This document shows positions 35,807 to 45,938 of a DNA stretch of 64,000 nt, piece after piece. The stretch comes from Planctomycetota bacterium. GTDB taxonomy: Bacteria; Planctomycetota; UBA1135; UBA2386. The translations under genes and the position numbers were made by a program. A model generated the notes under the pieces. The model worked only from the letters and a program-made list of their open reading frames with translations. It was not told the origin of the DNA and made no database searches. The first letter of the stretch is position 1. Each line of letters begins with the position of its first letter. The stretch covers positions 1 through 64,000 of the forward strand of contig JANQJF010000076.1 of the NCBI GenBank assembly GCA_028281765.1. Direction: 5' to 3'.

Positions 35807-38590
35807 ATGGTTCGCGTGCTCGCTGCGGTGGTGGTTCTGCTGGTGCTGATCGGGGGCGGGTGGGCCCTCGTGGGGTCTGGGAGTTCGGGCTCGGGCGCGC
35901 CGGATCGGGCGCCGGACTCGCTGGGGTCCGGATCGGAAGCGGCGGATCCCGGAGCGGAGACCAGCGAACTCGAGGACTCGCCGCCGCGATCGTCGAGCGC
36001 GGACCGCACGGCGGTCGAGTCCGGCGATCAGGGTGCCACGGACTCGCCGGCGGTGACCTTCGAGTGGGTCGTCCAGGGGCGAGTCGTCGATCTCCGCGGC
36101 ATGGGGGTCGCGGATGCCGAGGTGAAGCTGCTCGATCCGCGGCTCGAGAGCTCCGGTCCCGCCGCGATGCTCGGGCTCGGCGAGTTGGCGCGCGCCGCTG
36201 GTCTGGCGAAGCGACGCGTCGAGACCGACGCGGACGGCAGGTTCGTCCTCGAGCTGGACGGCGAAGGCGCGTTCCGGCTTCTCGTGGAGCACGCGGAGCA
36301 CCCGCGAGAGGAATATCGAGGTGAGGCCGAGAACGAGACGACGGTCGGTGTCGTCATCACGCTGCGCGACGGCGCCGAGATTCGCGGGCGCGTGGAGGGT
36401 GTGCCGGACGAAGTGACGACGCTGAGCGTGGTCGCGCGCCGCATCAATCCGCTCGACGTCGCGTCGAAGGCGCTCATGGACATCAGCAGTCTCGTCGACA
36501 ACGTCGGCGGCGGCACGCTGATCGGCGACCTCGCCGAAGTCGCGCCGGACCGGTCGTTCCGCATCGCGGGTCTCGACCCCGACGATCGCTTCCACGTGTG
36601 GGCGGTGCGAACGGACGAGGGCGAGCAGCCGACGAAGTGCACCGAGCGCGTCGACGTGCGCGCGGGCGCGGTCGGCGTCGAGCTGCGCTGGCGCGAGCCA
36701 CTCACGATCGGCCTTCGCGTCCTGGACGACGCGACCGGGCAGCCGCTCGAACGGCTCGCGGTGGCCGCGGGCTTCGTCCGCAAGGTCAAGATGATGGGGA
36801 TGTCCGTGCCCATCGCGACCAAGCAGCGACTTCCGCGGACCGAGTTTCCCGAGGGCGAAGTCCTGATCGACCAGCTCGAGGTGCAGGACGGCGACCGCGA
36901 GACGGTCGCGATCGACGTCGGTGCACACGGTTATCGCACGTTGTCGCGCGACGACATCGAAGTGCCGCGCGCCGGGCACGTCGATCTCGGCGAGGTGCGG
37001 CTGCGCACGGCACCGATCGTGCGGGTGAGTGTCGTCGCTGCGGCGACCGGCGAACCCGTGCCGGGGGCGAGCGTCGAACTCGACCCCGAGGGAGAGTCCG
37101 AGCCGGCGCCGGGCGAGCGGGGTAGCCGCTCGATCTCGTTCTCGACGAACTTCTCGGCGACGGTCGACAGCGATGACGACCCGCGCGCGGCAGGGATCGA
37201 AGTCGATACGGGCCAGGCCGGGAACTCGGCGCGAGGCGTGACCGACAGTGACGGCGTGTGCGAGCTGACCGCGCAGTTCGATGGGGCGGCCGTCGTCCGC
37301 GTGACGTCGGACGAGTTCGCGCCGTTCGTGTCCGACTCGTTCGTTGTCGCGATGACCGGCACGACCGAGCGCCACGTCTCGCTGTCGGCCGGTGGAACGG
37401 TTCGGCTGACGGTCGTCGACTCCCACGGGGTCGTGAAGGCCGGGGCCGCCGTCCAGCGAACCGGACCGTTCGAAGACGATCACGAGGCGCTGCGCGTCGG
37501 TGGTGATGGCGTGCACGTGTTCGAGCGTCTCGCGGTCGGTGAGCATGCGTTCCGTCTCAGCGCCGGCTCCGTCGACGAATCGGGACTCAACGTCGACGTG
37601 TCGGGCCTCGACGACGAAGAGCCGGGTTCGCGCGTGGCCGTGATGGTCGCCGAGGGTGTGACGACCGAGGCGCGACTCGTCGAGCCGGTGCGCTGCAACC
37701 TCCGTGGCGTCGTGCTGATCGACGGCGAGCCTCTCGATGGCGCGTCGGTGCGCTGCGTCGCCGCCGAGTCCGAGAACGGGGACTTCAACGCGGCTGCCAT
37801 GAGCGTCGTCGAGGGCATGCTCGGTGGCCTGATCGGCTTGGAAGATGCGCGCAACGGCTCGACCGACGTCGACGGGCGTTTCGCGCTCGAGGGCATCCCG
37901 ATCGGTGCGAGACGGATCTTCGTCAGCCATCGCGATCTGTCGATGCCGGCGGTGCGCGTGGTGACGCTCGTCGAGGGAGACAACGTGCACGATGTGGTGT
38001 TGCAGGACACCGTCGTTCGCGGCGTGGTCGTCGACGCCGACGGCAAGCCGCTCCGCGGAGCGCGCGTGACCGTCCAGGGTGCCGCGATCGCCGCCGCCGA
38101 CTCGGCGAGTCTCGAGGGGGCGGAGGAGGCGTTCGCGACGCTGTTCGGCAGCGACTCCGGGCGCGGCGTCAAGACCGGCAGCGACGGTGCGTTCGAACTG
38201 CGCGGCGTGCGTGCCGACACCCCGCTCGTCGTGCGTGTCACCGCGCGTCGTCACGTCGCGGGCGAAGCGCGCGTGCGCGCGCTGCCGGCCGGCACCGACG
38301 AGTCCGGCGTCCGCGTCGCGCTCGCCAGTGCCGGCCGCGTGCGCGTGTCCGCACGCGGCGTCGACGGCGCGATGACTGTGCGTGCCGTTTGGGTCGCGCC
38401 ACCGGGCGATACGACCGAGCACCCCGACGTGCAGCGCATGCTGCGCAACGGTCGCGCGACGCTCGACGGCCTCGTGCCGGGAAGGTGGCGCGTGCGCCTC
38501 GGCGGCATGCCGAACGTCGAGGAAGAGGTCGAGCCGCGCGAGATCGACTTGGTCGCCGGAGAGACCGCGAGGGTCGACTTCGCGAATTGA
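35807..38590 (+). CDS. membrane-anchored protein with carboxypeptidase-regulatory-like domains
   Basis: 927 residues from ATG 35807; the frame extends upstream but without membrane-signal logic. A signal anchor (about 4-22) is followed by a Ser/Gly/Asp/Glu-rich linker (to about 80), then several repeats of the carboxypeptidase-regulatory (CarboxypepD_reg-like) fold, each with a GRVVD or GVVVDADGKPL start, a GARV or GASV turn and a TDADGRFVL strand. No enzyme domain is present. The protein is anchored in the membrane with the repeats outside. The sigma fusion that follows tail-to-tail three bases away carries the same fold in its outer part, so the two may touch or be related by duplication. 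Confidence 0.8.
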   Translation: MVRVLAAVVVLLVLIGGGWALVGSGSSGSGAPDRAPDSLGSGSEAADPGAETSELEDSPPRSSSADRTAVESGDQGATDSPAVTFEWVVQGRVVDLRGMGVADAEVKLLDPRLESSGPAAMLGLGELARAAGLAKRRVETDADGRFVLELDGEGAFRLLVEHAEHPREEYRGEAENETTVGVVITLRDGAEIRGRVEGVPDEVTTLSVVARRINPLDVASKALMDISSLVDNVGGGTLIGDLAEVAPDRSFRIAGLDPDDRFHVWAVRTDEGEQPTKCTERVDVRAGAVGVELRWREPLTIGLRVLDDATGQPLERLAVAAGFVRKVKMMGMSVPIATKQRLPRTEFPEGEVLIDQLEVQDGDRETVAIDVGAHGYRTLSRDDIEVPRAGHVDLGEVRLRTAPIVRVSVVAAATGEPVPGASVELDPEGESEPAPGERGSRSISFSTNFSATVDSDDDPRAAGIEVDTGQAGNSARGVTDSDGVCELTAQFDGAAVVRVTSDEFAPFVSDSFVVAMTGTTERHVSLSAGGTVRLTVVDSHGVVKAGAAVQRTGPFEDDHEALRVGGDGVHVFERLAVGEHAFRLSAGSVDESGLNVDVSGLDDEEPGSRVAVMVAEGVTTEARLVEPVRCNLRGVVLIDGEPLDGASVRCVAAESENGDFNAAAMSVVEGMLGGLIGLEDARNGSTDVDGRFALEGIPIGARRIFVSHRDLSMPAVRVVTLVEGDNVHDVVLQDTVVRGVVVDADGKPLRGARVTVQGAAIAAADSASLEGAEEAFATLFGSDSGRGVKTGSDGAFELRGVRADTPLVVRVTARRHVAGEARVRALPAGTDESGVRVALASAGRVRVSARGVDGAMTVRAVWVAPPGDTTEHPDVQRMLRNGRATLDGLVPGRWRVRLGGMPNVEEEVEPREIDLVAGETARVDFAN

Positions 38591-38593
38591 CGG

Positions 38594-41500
38594 CTACTTG
38601 GCGTCTTCGGATTGCAGCCGCAGCTCGACTTCCACCGACTCGCGCGCCTTGACCGTGATCTGGCGCTGCACCGGGTAGCTCACGCCGCCGTCGACCGGCT
38701 TCGCGACGGCGACCGTGTGCTCGCCCGCGGTGACGCGCGTGAACGAGAAGGCGCCGGCTGCGTTTGTGGTCACTTCGTCCGAGTAGACGCCCAGCACGCT
38801 CTCGCCGCTGATCTGCACACGCGTGTTCGCGCGCGGGGTTCCGTCAGCGTTCAGCACGCGTCCGTGGACTCGTGCTCCGGTATCGAGAACGATCCGTCGC
38901 TCGATCGAGTCGACGGCCGCCGGGACCGTGAACGGTCCGTCCAGCCGATTCGCGAACCGCTCGTGCGTGACGGCAATACGCACGTCGCCGCGCGCCGCAC
39001 GGGAGAACGCGAACTTGCCGTCTTCCTCGGTCACGACCTGCGCGATCGAGTTGCTGTGCAGGGAGTAGGGGCTGAGAACCTCATCCGACGTCTGCAGTAG
39101 GTAGACCCGTGCCTCGGCGATCGGCGCGCCAGTCTCGTGATCGACGATGGACCCCGCGACTGTCGCCCCCGGCAGTAGCCGCGTCACGAAGTCCTGGGGT
39201 AACGCATCGGTCGTCGCGCGCGCTTTACGCACGACGCTCGGCGCATAACCCTCCGCGCGAATCTGCACGCCGATGACGCCGCCGGTCTCGAGTTCCTCGT
39301 GCTCTCGAGTTGCCCAGTGTCCGTTGCGGTCGTGGAACTCGAGGCCGCGGGTCCACGCGGCCCAGTAGCGAGTGATCGCGGTCTCGCCGGGGGCCGCGTC
39401 GACCCGGAGGAAGCGCACCGCGAAGTCCTCGACCGGCGCGCCCGTCGTCGCGTCGAGCACGGTTCCGGCGACCCCGGCGACCCGCTCGAGTCGGACTCGA
39501 AGGTCGTGGCGCGGTCCGACGATCTCCTTCTCGTGGGCACGAAGGTAGCCCGTCTCGACGAAGGTCAGCGATACGGCGTCCACGGGCATGTCTCGGAGTT
39601 CGAAGGAACCGTCGGCGCCGGTCGAGGCGAGCAGGCCGAGCGACCGGCTGTGGTCGTCCTCGGGCCCGGACAGATCGGCGAACACCGAGACTCCCGCGAG
39701 CGGGCGATCCTGCATGTCGGAGACGATGCCGCCGATCGTCCGTCCCGGTCTCAGCACGACGACCACGTCGGTAACGTCGAACGTCTCGGCGAGCTGCGGC
39801 AGCGATTGGAACGTCAGCGCGTGTCCACGGTGCCGCACCCCGATCCGTGACCAGTACCGCGCCCCGCCGGTGAGCTCGAACTCGCCATCGGAACCGGTGA
39901 TCCCGTCCGCGTCGCCGTTGTTCAACGCCTCGGGCCGCCAGTAGACGAGGGCGCCCGCGACCGGCTGACCATCGGGCGTGACGACGCGGCCCGAGCACGT
40001 CGCGCCTCGGGTCATGACGAGGTCCAGTTCGGATTCGTCGCCGTCGATCGTGACGGTGCCGTTGGCGTCGCGATATCCACGGTGTCGGACGGCGACGTGC
40101 TCGCGCTCGATCTCGGGATCGATCCAGTCGAGCACGAATCGACCATCCGCGCCGGTTCGTGTCGACACGTCGAACGAGCGGAACGCGTACAGCTTGGCCC
40201 CTTCGATTGGGCGACCGTTTTCGTCGCGTACCGTGCCGACGATGCGCCGGCCCGGTTCCAGCACGATGTCTCGCGTGGTTTCACGGACGCCCGGTTCGAG
40301 GACGATCCTCTCGGTGCGGAAGGCGAAGCCGTGCGCGCGCACGCGCACGGCCACGCGGTTCCGATTCGCCGCGAAGCGGACTTCGTAGCGTCCCTCGGCG
40401 TCCGAGTTCCCGGATGGTCTGGTTCCGCATCGAACCGTCGCGCCGGCGACGGCCGTGCCGTCCGGGTCCAAGATCCGCCCCCGCACGACGCCGTCGAGCT
40501 GCGTCAGGTCCAGCTCGACGTCCTGCGGCGGCGTCTTCCCCGCGACGGCGACCCACGTGTTTTCGTCGCAGTGCCAGCCCCGATCCTGGCTCTCGAAGAC
40601 GAGGGTGGCGGTCTGCTCGAGCGGTGTGTCGGTCCAGGTGAACGTGCCGTCCGCCTTCGTCGTGAAAGTCGCGGAGTGAATCAGTCTCGTTCCGTCGACA
40701 TCGGCGAAGGCCGAGACGCGGAGCGCGACCCCGGCGGGCGGCGTGCTCGATCCTGGGATCCTCGCGATGCCGCGCACGGTCCAGCCCGCCGCTTCGATCG
40801 CTTGACGTTCAGTGCCTGGGTTCGAAGCGACGTCTTCGGCGGGTGACGTCGCGTTGCTTGCGTCGGACGCGATCGATCCCGCCTGTCGGGTGATCGCGTC
40901 CTCCGCGTTCGCCACCGGACCGGGTTCCGCAGCGGGGGGATCGAGGAATGCCGCGGACACCGCGAATCCGGTTCCGATCAGCAGCAGGCATGCGATGGCG
41001 AGCTTGCTCTTGGTTTGCACGAGGGCGACTCCTGTTCCGGCGGCCGCCGTGCCGGCGACCACGATCCGTTCGGGGCTGGCGAACGGAGCCAAGACCGCCA
41101 TCCACGTCGCGCGATCGCCGCCGTGGTCCTCGTCGAGCATCGTGCGCAGCCGCTCGAGCGCGCGCGCGGTGCGCGTGCGCACGGTGTTGACCGGCACGTC
41201 GAGCCGCCGCGCGATCTCGCGTGGCGGGAGCTCGTCGAAGAAGCGCAGCGTGACGACCTCGCGATACTTCGTCGGCAGGGCGTCGACCGCCGCGACGATG
41301 CGCATGCACATCGCGAATCGGGACGACTCCGCGCTGTTTTCGTGCTCGGGCCGCGCCGCCGCGCGCTCGCGCTCGCGACGTCGTGCGTCGGCCGCACCGC
41401 GCTGGCGCGCGCGGTTGCGCAGCACGACCGACAGCCAGTTGGTCAGCTTGCTCCGCATCCGCGGCGGCTGCTCGATCGCGCGCACGAACGTGTCCTGCAC

Positions 41501-41599
41501 GAGGTCCTCGGCGTCGTCCGCGCCGACCAGTCCCCGCGCGAGCGCGCGGAGGTGTTCGGTCTGGCGGGTCAGCAGCGTCGGGTCGATCGAGTCGGTCAT
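38594..41599 (-). CDS. ECF sigma factor fused to membrane anchor and carboxypeptidase-regulatory-like repeats
   Basis: 1001 residues. Sigma region 2 lies at about 10-75 (DAEDLVQDTFVRAIEQ), region 4 at about 100-155 with PPREIARRLDVPVNTVRTRT. A junction motif TWMAVLAPFAS (about 165-175) precedes one membrane helix (about 199-217). About 780 outer residues hold some seven carboxypeptidase-regulatory-like repeats (GRILDPDGTAVAGATV; GRVVTPDGQPVAGALV; GRVLNADGTPRANTRV). This is a direct link from an envelope domain to promoter choice without an anti-sigma gene. The junction motif and order match the fusion at 10243, so they are paralogs in plan though the outer domains differ. Confidence 0.88.
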   Translation of the reverse strand: MTDSIDPTLLTRQTEHLRALARGLVGADDAEDLVQDTFVRAIEQPPRMRSKLTNWLSVVLRNRARQRGAADARRRERERAAARPEHENSAESSRFAMCMRIVAAVDALPTKYREVVTLRFFDELPPREIARRLDVPVNTVRTRTARALERLRTMLDEDHGGDRATWMAVLAPFASPERIVVAGTAAAGTGVALVQTKSKLAIACLLLIGTGFAVSAAFLDPPAAEPGPVANAEDAITRQAGSIASDASNATSPAEDVASNPGTERQAIEAAGWTVRGIARIPGSSTPPAGVALRVSAFADVDGTRLIHSATFTTKADGTFTWTDTPLEQTATLVFESQDRGWHCDENTWVAVAGKTPPQDVELDLTQLDGVVRGRILDPDGTAVAGATVRCGTRPSGNSDAEGRYEVRFAANRNRVAVRVRAHGFAFRTERIVLEPGVRETTRDIVLEPGRRIVGTVRDENGRPIEGAKLYAFRSFDVSTRTGADGRFVLDWIDPEIEREHVAVRHRGYRDANGTVTIDGDESELDLVMTRGATCSGRVVTPDGQPVAGALVYWRPEALNNGDADGITGSDGEFELTGGARYWSRIGVRHRGHALTFQSLPQLAETFDVTDVVVVLRPGRTIGGIVSDMQDRPLAGVSVFADLSGPEDDHSRSLGLLASTGADGSFELRDMPVDAVSLTFVETGYLRAHEKEIVGPRHDLRVRLERVAGVAGTVLDATTGAPVEDFAVRFLRVDAAPGETAITRYWAAWTRGLEFHDRNGHWATREHEELETGGVIGVQIRAEGYAPSVVRKARATTDALPQDFVTRLLPGATVAGSIVDHETGAPIAEARVYLLQTSDEVLSPYSLHSNSIAQVVTEEDGKFAFSRAARGDVRIAVTHERFANRLDGPFTVPAAVDSIERRIVLDTGARVHGRVLNADGTPRANTRVQISGESVLGVYSDEVTTNAAGAFSFTRVTAGEHTVAVAKPVDGGVSYPVQRQITVKARESVEVELRLQSEDAK

Positions 41600-41861
41600 G
41601 GTTCCGGGTTCGGAACAGGGGATCCCCAGGATCCCGGATTCGACTCAGTCGGTTCGGAGATTTCTCGGTGGGCCGGAGATTCCGCTACTCGCCGACGACG
41701 AGGCTCAGTGCGTTCGAGATGGAGAATCGGAGTCGCACGCCGCGCCGACCTGCTGGCGGGGAGCAGCATCGGTTCGCGTGATCCAGCTGTACTGCGCCTG
41801 TGCAGCCACAGCGAGAGAGACCGAAGCGAGAAGCGATATCGCGCTTCGGTACATCAGCTCC

Positions 41862-42911
41862 TCACTGGCAGTCGACTCGAATCGCGTTGCTCACGAGTGG
41901 TTCGGGTGTGGAGCCCGAGCCGAGCGTGATCGATTGCGCCCAGAACGTGAATGGCAACGGAGTCGTCGCGGTGAACGGCGGAATGATCGTGTCGAAGGCG
42001 AGGCCGGTGAGCACGGGTGGGTTCGCCGGAGCCATGGGGACGACGATGTCCGGGAACGGGTGAAGTGAACAGAGCGACCCGTTCGGGCTTGGGAACGGGA
42101 GTTGCGCATCGAGTTCCGAGAATCCCAACACGAGGATGGGCGTCGTTCCGTTCAGTCCCGTGTTGCGGCGCATTACGATTGCGTGATCGACGCGGTGAAC
42201 CGCGGTGAAGATCGCGGTTCCGCCGCATGGCGGAGTTGCGGAGGTGAACGTGCAGGGGCCGGGTGCCGTGCCGTAGAACAGATCGATGTCGAGGATCGCG
42301 AAGTCGTCCGGACCGGCGAAGAGCGAGCCGGTGAAGCGGATCTGCGTCGAGTTCGTCGGAATCGTGATCGGCAGCACGACGTCCGGCTGGCTCGAATCGC
42401 AGAGGGTTGTCGCGCACTGGGTCGGCGAGATCGAGTGATCGATCGTGCCGTCGTTGCCGACGTCGACGTCGAGTTGCACGACTGCGGTTCCGCCAGGACC
42501 GACGGCGGCCGCGTAGGTCTTGAGCACGAACTCCGGATACGCGGGTGCCGTGAACGAGTAGTCGACCACGATGTCGATCGGCGTCACGCTGGCGAACGCC
42601 GGTGACGGTCCGGCGCCGACTTCCGCGCGCGCGGTCATTCGCGTGAACACGAAGTAGTTCGAGACGGTCAGCTGCGCGGTTGCGGTCTGGGAGCCGCTGG
42701 ACGAGACGGCGTTGAGATTCGCCGAGCCGGTGGGGAGTGCACCGACGGGGAGCGTGTCCGTGCTCGTCGTGCCCCCGGCCGCCATCGCGGACAGCGTCGT
42801 CGGCGCGATCGGGGTCACCGTTCCCGTGGCGACCTGCTGGGCGTGCGTCACTCCCATCGAGAAGCAGGTCGTGAGCGTGAGTCGAGCGAGGAGGGAGACC
42901 TGGTAGTTCAT
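41862..42911 (-). CDS. exported protein with shared C-terminal pattern
   Basis: 349 residues with a signal peptide ending THAQQ (about residue 25). The mature part is beta-rich, Thr/Ser/Ala-rich and without a recognised catalytic motif: TVSNYFVFTRMTARAEVG, then DVDVGNDGTIDHS and FTGSLFAGPDDFAI. The last 60 residues, LTGLAFDTIIPPFTATTPL to VSNAIRVDC, resemble the ending of the other exported proteins here, where SNA-x-x-L/V is the final strand. It probably faces the outside or is a surface-layer part. Not assigned to a family. Confidence 0.65.
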   Translation of the reverse strand: MNYQVSLLARLTLTTCFSMGVTHAQQVATGTVTPIAPTTLSAMAAGGTTSTDTLPVGALPTGSANLNAVSSSGSQTATAQLTVSNYFVFTRMTARAEVGAGPSPAFASVTPIDIVVDYSFTAPAYPEFVLKTYAAAVGPGGTAVVQLDVDVGNDGTIDHSISPTQCATTLCDSSQPDVVLPITIPTNSTQIRFTGSLFAGPDDFAILDIDLFYGTAPGPCTFTSATPPCGGTAIFTAVHRVDHAIVMRRNTGLNGTTPILVLGFSELDAQLPFPSPNGSLCSLHPFPDIVVPMAPANPPVLTGLAFDTIIPPFTATTPLPFTFWAQSITLGSGSTPEPLVSNAIRVDCQ

Positions 42912-43188
42912 GGCCTGTGTTCGTGTCGCCGCAGTTCGCGGTAGTTCCGTGATTCCGGAGCCTTCACCGGCAGTCGAACCGAAACGCCGTACCGCAGAGA
43001 AACACGAGGGTCGCGAGAGCGGCTCTCGTTTGCGGATTCATGGGGAGTCGGCCTCGGCGAGGGAGTCGGGGTCGAAGAATTCCGGGGCAGGCTCTTCACC
43101 CGAATCTCTGGTGCAGAGCGGGGGTGCCTGCAACATGACACGAAATCCGCGCGGGCGCGTTTTCGCTGCGCCGCGGCAGGCGAGAGCT

Positions 43189-45027
43189 CTACTTCTCGCC
43201 CTTGTCGCTGCCCTGCAGCAGCTCCTGCAGGTCCCGCAAGAACTCCTGGACGTCGCCGAGATCCGACCGTCGCTCCGGCCGGCCGGGAGTTGGGGCTTCG
43301 CGCTCCGCGGCGCGTCGCGGATCGATGATCCGCGCGAGCTCGGCCTGGGCCTCGCTCTCGTCGGGGAACCCACGCCGCTGCAGCATTTCCGCGGCCTCGT
43401 CGTGCACGAGGGCGTCGCCGTGGAACTTCTCCGTCGCGTCGCGGATCGCGCGCAGGGCGCGGTCGTGCTCGCCGCGTAGGTCGAGGATGCGCGCGGCGAT
43501 CACGCTCTTCGCCGCGTCCGGATCCGGCACGGGTTCGACGATCGAGCCGGCGCGCGTCAGGATCTCGTCGCGCGCGTCCTCGGGTAGCGAGCGCGCGAGA
43601 TCGAGCAGGTGGAACGCGACGATGCAGCGGTTGTAGGGGCTCGGGTCGATGTCGAGCAGGCTCCGGAGGTCGCGCTGCAGCTCGAGCCGGGACTCGCGGT
43701 CGAAAAGGTTTCCGCGCGCGTCGATGCGGTAGTGCAGCACTTCGGGTGTCGGACCGCCGTAGTGTGTCTCCGCGGTATTGAGATCGAGGCACGCCTCGCG
43801 GAAGCGGCGGAGATGATGGTACGCCTGGCCGCGCACGAACCACGCGCGCGCGTTCGACGGGTCCTTGCCGATCACGTTCGACGCGGCGGCGATCGCGGAA
43901 TTGAGGCGGTCGCGGCGCTGCGATTCGTCAATCGGCTTGAGCTGCTCGTCGTGGCGGCTGACCGCTTGCGCGACGAGCCCGCTCGCGCGCGCCAGCTCGG
44001 CCTCGATTTCGCCCGCGCGCCACGTGTCGATCAGCCACAGCGCGAGAACAGTGAGCGTGACGACCAGAAGCGACAGAGTGGTCAGCAGCTGGTGCTTGCG
44101 CACGAGTCGTCCGAGCTGCGCGATCGGACCCGGCAGCCGCGCGTGCACGCGCTTGCCGTCGAGGAAACGCTGTAGGTCGTCGCCGAGTTCGGACGCGGTC
44201 GCATAGCGGCGTTCGGGCTCCTTCTCCATCGCGGTCGCGATGATCGCCTCGAGGTCGCGCGGGAGATCCGCGCGCAGTCGGTTCGCGCGCGGCGGCGTCT
44301 GGTCGAGCACCTGACGCAACACCTGCTGCGCGCTCGGCCCTTCGAACGGTGGACGTCCGGTCACGAGCGTGTAGAGCGTCGAGCCGAGGCCGTAGACGTC
44401 AGCGCGGGATGTCAGGTTCGAGCGTTCGCCCGTGACCTGTTCGGGCGCCATGAACATCGGCGTGCCGACGATCGCGCCGCTCTCGGTCATCGAACCGGTG
44501 CCGGTTTCGCGCGCGAGGCCGAAGTCGGTGATCGCGACGTCGCCGTTCTCGCGCAGGATCAGGTTGCTCGGCTTGACGTCGCGGTGCACGACGCCGCGGT
44601 CGTGGGCGAACTGCAGTGCGCGCGCGACCTGGCAGCCGATCTCAGCGACCTGCTGGTAGGGGAGTGGTCCGACCGCGAGTCGGTCTTCGAGGTTGACGCC
44701 GTCGACGAACTCCATGACGAAGTAGTGCAGTCGATCCCGGTGGCCGAGGTCGTAGACCTCGACGATGCCGGGGTGGCGGATCTTCGACATGATCTCGCCT
44801 TCCCGCATGAAGCGCGCGAGCGCGCGCTCGGTCAGCGTCAGACTCGGCGGCAACACCTTGAGTGCAACGCGCCGGCCGTCTTCGCGCACGATCGCCTCGT
44901 AGACGAGACCCATCGAACCCTGGCCGACCTCGCGTTGGATCTCGAATGCCGGGAGCACTTCGGCGAGGCTCTCGGGCGCGAACGTGTAGAAGTCCGTGCG
45001 CGAGCCGAAGTCGGGATTCGAGGACAT
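43189..45027 (-). CDS. membrane Ser/Thr protein kinase with TPR-like C-terminus
   Basis: 612 residues from ATG 45027. The kinase domain (about 28-295) has the Gly loop GQGSMGLVYEA, VALKVLPP, the catalytic loop VVHRDVKPSN, the Mg motif TDFGLA, and MAPEQVTGE, all intact and of the PknB (Hanks) type. One membrane helix (about 313-335) is followed by an outer, helical, TPR-like region (about 340-590) rather than PASTA domains. It is the third gene of a dagK/kdsA/kinase run, 26 bases after kdsA, which may tie it to envelope lipid or LPS synthesis. Confidence 0.93.
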   Translation of the reverse strand: MSSNPDFGSRTDFYTFAPESLAEVLPAFEIQREVGQGSMGLVYEAIVREDGRRVALKVLPPSLTLTERALARFMREGEIMSKIRHPGIVEVYDLGHRDRLHYFVMEFVDGVNLEDRLAVGPLPYQQVAEIGCQVARALQFAHDRGVVHRDVKPSNLILRENGDVAITDFGLARETGTGSMTESGAIVGTPMFMAPEQVTGERSNLTSRADVYGLGSTLYTLVTGRPPFEGPSAQQVLRQVLDQTPPRANRLRADLPRDLEAIIATAMEKEPERRYATASELGDDLQRFLDGKRVHARLPGPIAQLGRLVRKHQLLTTLSLLVVTLTVLALWLIDTWRAGEIEAELARASGLVAQAVSRHDEQLKPIDESQRRDRLNSAIAAASNVIGKDPSNARAWFVRGQAYHHLRRFREACLDLNTAETHYGGPTPEVLHYRIDARGNLFDRESRLELQRDLRSLLDIDPSPYNRCIVAFHLLDLARSLPEDARDEILTRAGSIVEPVPDPDAAKSVIAARILDLRGEHDRALRAIRDATEKFHGDALVHDEAAEMLQRRGFPDESEAQAELARIIDPRRAAEREAPTPGRPERRSDLGDVQEFLRDLQELLQGSDKGEK

Positions 45028-45053
45028 GGGGAAGCCGGCCTTGGAGTCCGTAG

Positions 45054-45905
45054 CTAGTGGCCGCCCCGCAGCGCGTCTTCGATCCGCCGGAGATCGTCGA
45101 GCAGCGGGCGCAGATCCTTCAGGAAGAGTTGATTCGGGCCGTCGCTCGGCGCGTTGTCCGGGTCTTCGTGCACTTCCGCGAAGATGCCGTCGACGCCGCA
45201 CGCGATCGCGGCGCGCGCGAGGTAGGGGACTTTGGTGCGATCGCCGCCGGTCGTCTTGCCGTCGCCGCCGGGTCGCTGCACCGAGTGGGTCGCGTCGAAG
45301 ATCAGCGGTTGTCCGAACGCGCGCATGGTCGGAAACCCGGCGAAGTCGACGACGAGGCAGTTGTAGCCGAAACTCGTGCCGCGCTCGGTCAGCATGACGG
45401 AGTCGTTGCCGGCGCTCTTCACCTTCTGGACGATGTTGCCGGTGTCGTGCGGGGCGAGGAATTGGCCCTTCTTGACGTTGACCGCCTTGCCGGTCTCGGC
45501 TGCCGCGACGAGCAGGTCGGTCTGTCGGCACAAGAACGCGGGGATCTGCAGCACGTCGACAACCTCCCCGGCCGCACGCGCCTGCGCGGGGTCGTGCACG
45601 TCCGTCAGAACGGGGACGTCGTTTTCGCGGCGCGCCTCGTCGAGGATCGCGAGGCCTTCGTCGAGGCCGACGCCGCGGAAGCTCGAGATCGACGTGCGGT
45701 TGGCCTTGTCGAACGAACTCTTGAAGACCAGCGGCACGTCCGCGGCGCGGCACGTCTCGGCGATTGCCGACGCGTGCCGCAGCGTGTGTTCGCGGCTTTC
45801 GATGACACAGGGGCCGGCGATCAGCGCGAAGCGCGCGCCGCCGCCGAACGTGACCGGACCGACAGCGACGGAAGCGACGGGGGCCGGGCGGGGATTGGCA
45901 TTCAC
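45054..45905 (-). CDS. kdsA: 3-deoxy-8-phosphooctulonate synthase KdsA
   Basis: 283 residues, standard for KdsA. Signature segments are IAGPCVIESREHTLRHA, FKSSFDKANRTSISSFRG, LTDVHDPAQ, VNVKKGQFLAP and FDATHSVQRPGG. It condenses arabinose-5-phosphate with phosphoenolpyruvate to make KDO-8-phosphate for lipopolysaccharide inner core. The Cys of the metal-dependent form is present in AGPCVIES, the usual site. It shows that this organism builds KDO-containing envelope glycolipid. It lies 33 bases after the dagK-like gene. Confidence 0.96.
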   Translation of the reverse strand: MNANPRPAPVASVAVGPVTFGGGARFALIAGPCVIESREHTLRHASAIAETCRAADVPLVFKSSFDKANRTSISSFRGVGLDEGLAILDEARRENDVPVLTDVHDPAQARAAGEVVDVLQIPAFLCRQTDLLVAAAETGKAVNVKKGQFLAPHDTGNIVQKVKSAGNDSVMLTERGTSFGYNCLVVDFAGFPTMRAFGQPLIFDATHSVQRPGGDGKTTGGDRTKVPYLARAAIACGVDGIFAEVHEDPDNAPSDGPNQLFLKDLRPLLDDLRRIEDALRGGH

Positions 45906-45938
45906 AGGACCTTTTCTAGGCCAGGAGTCGTGCCGTAG

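Noticed and set aside
42964-43041. A 25-codon minus-strand frame with a hydrophobic middle in the gap after the kinase gene
   Set aside because: It is too short, has no convincing ribosome-binding site and could occur by chance.
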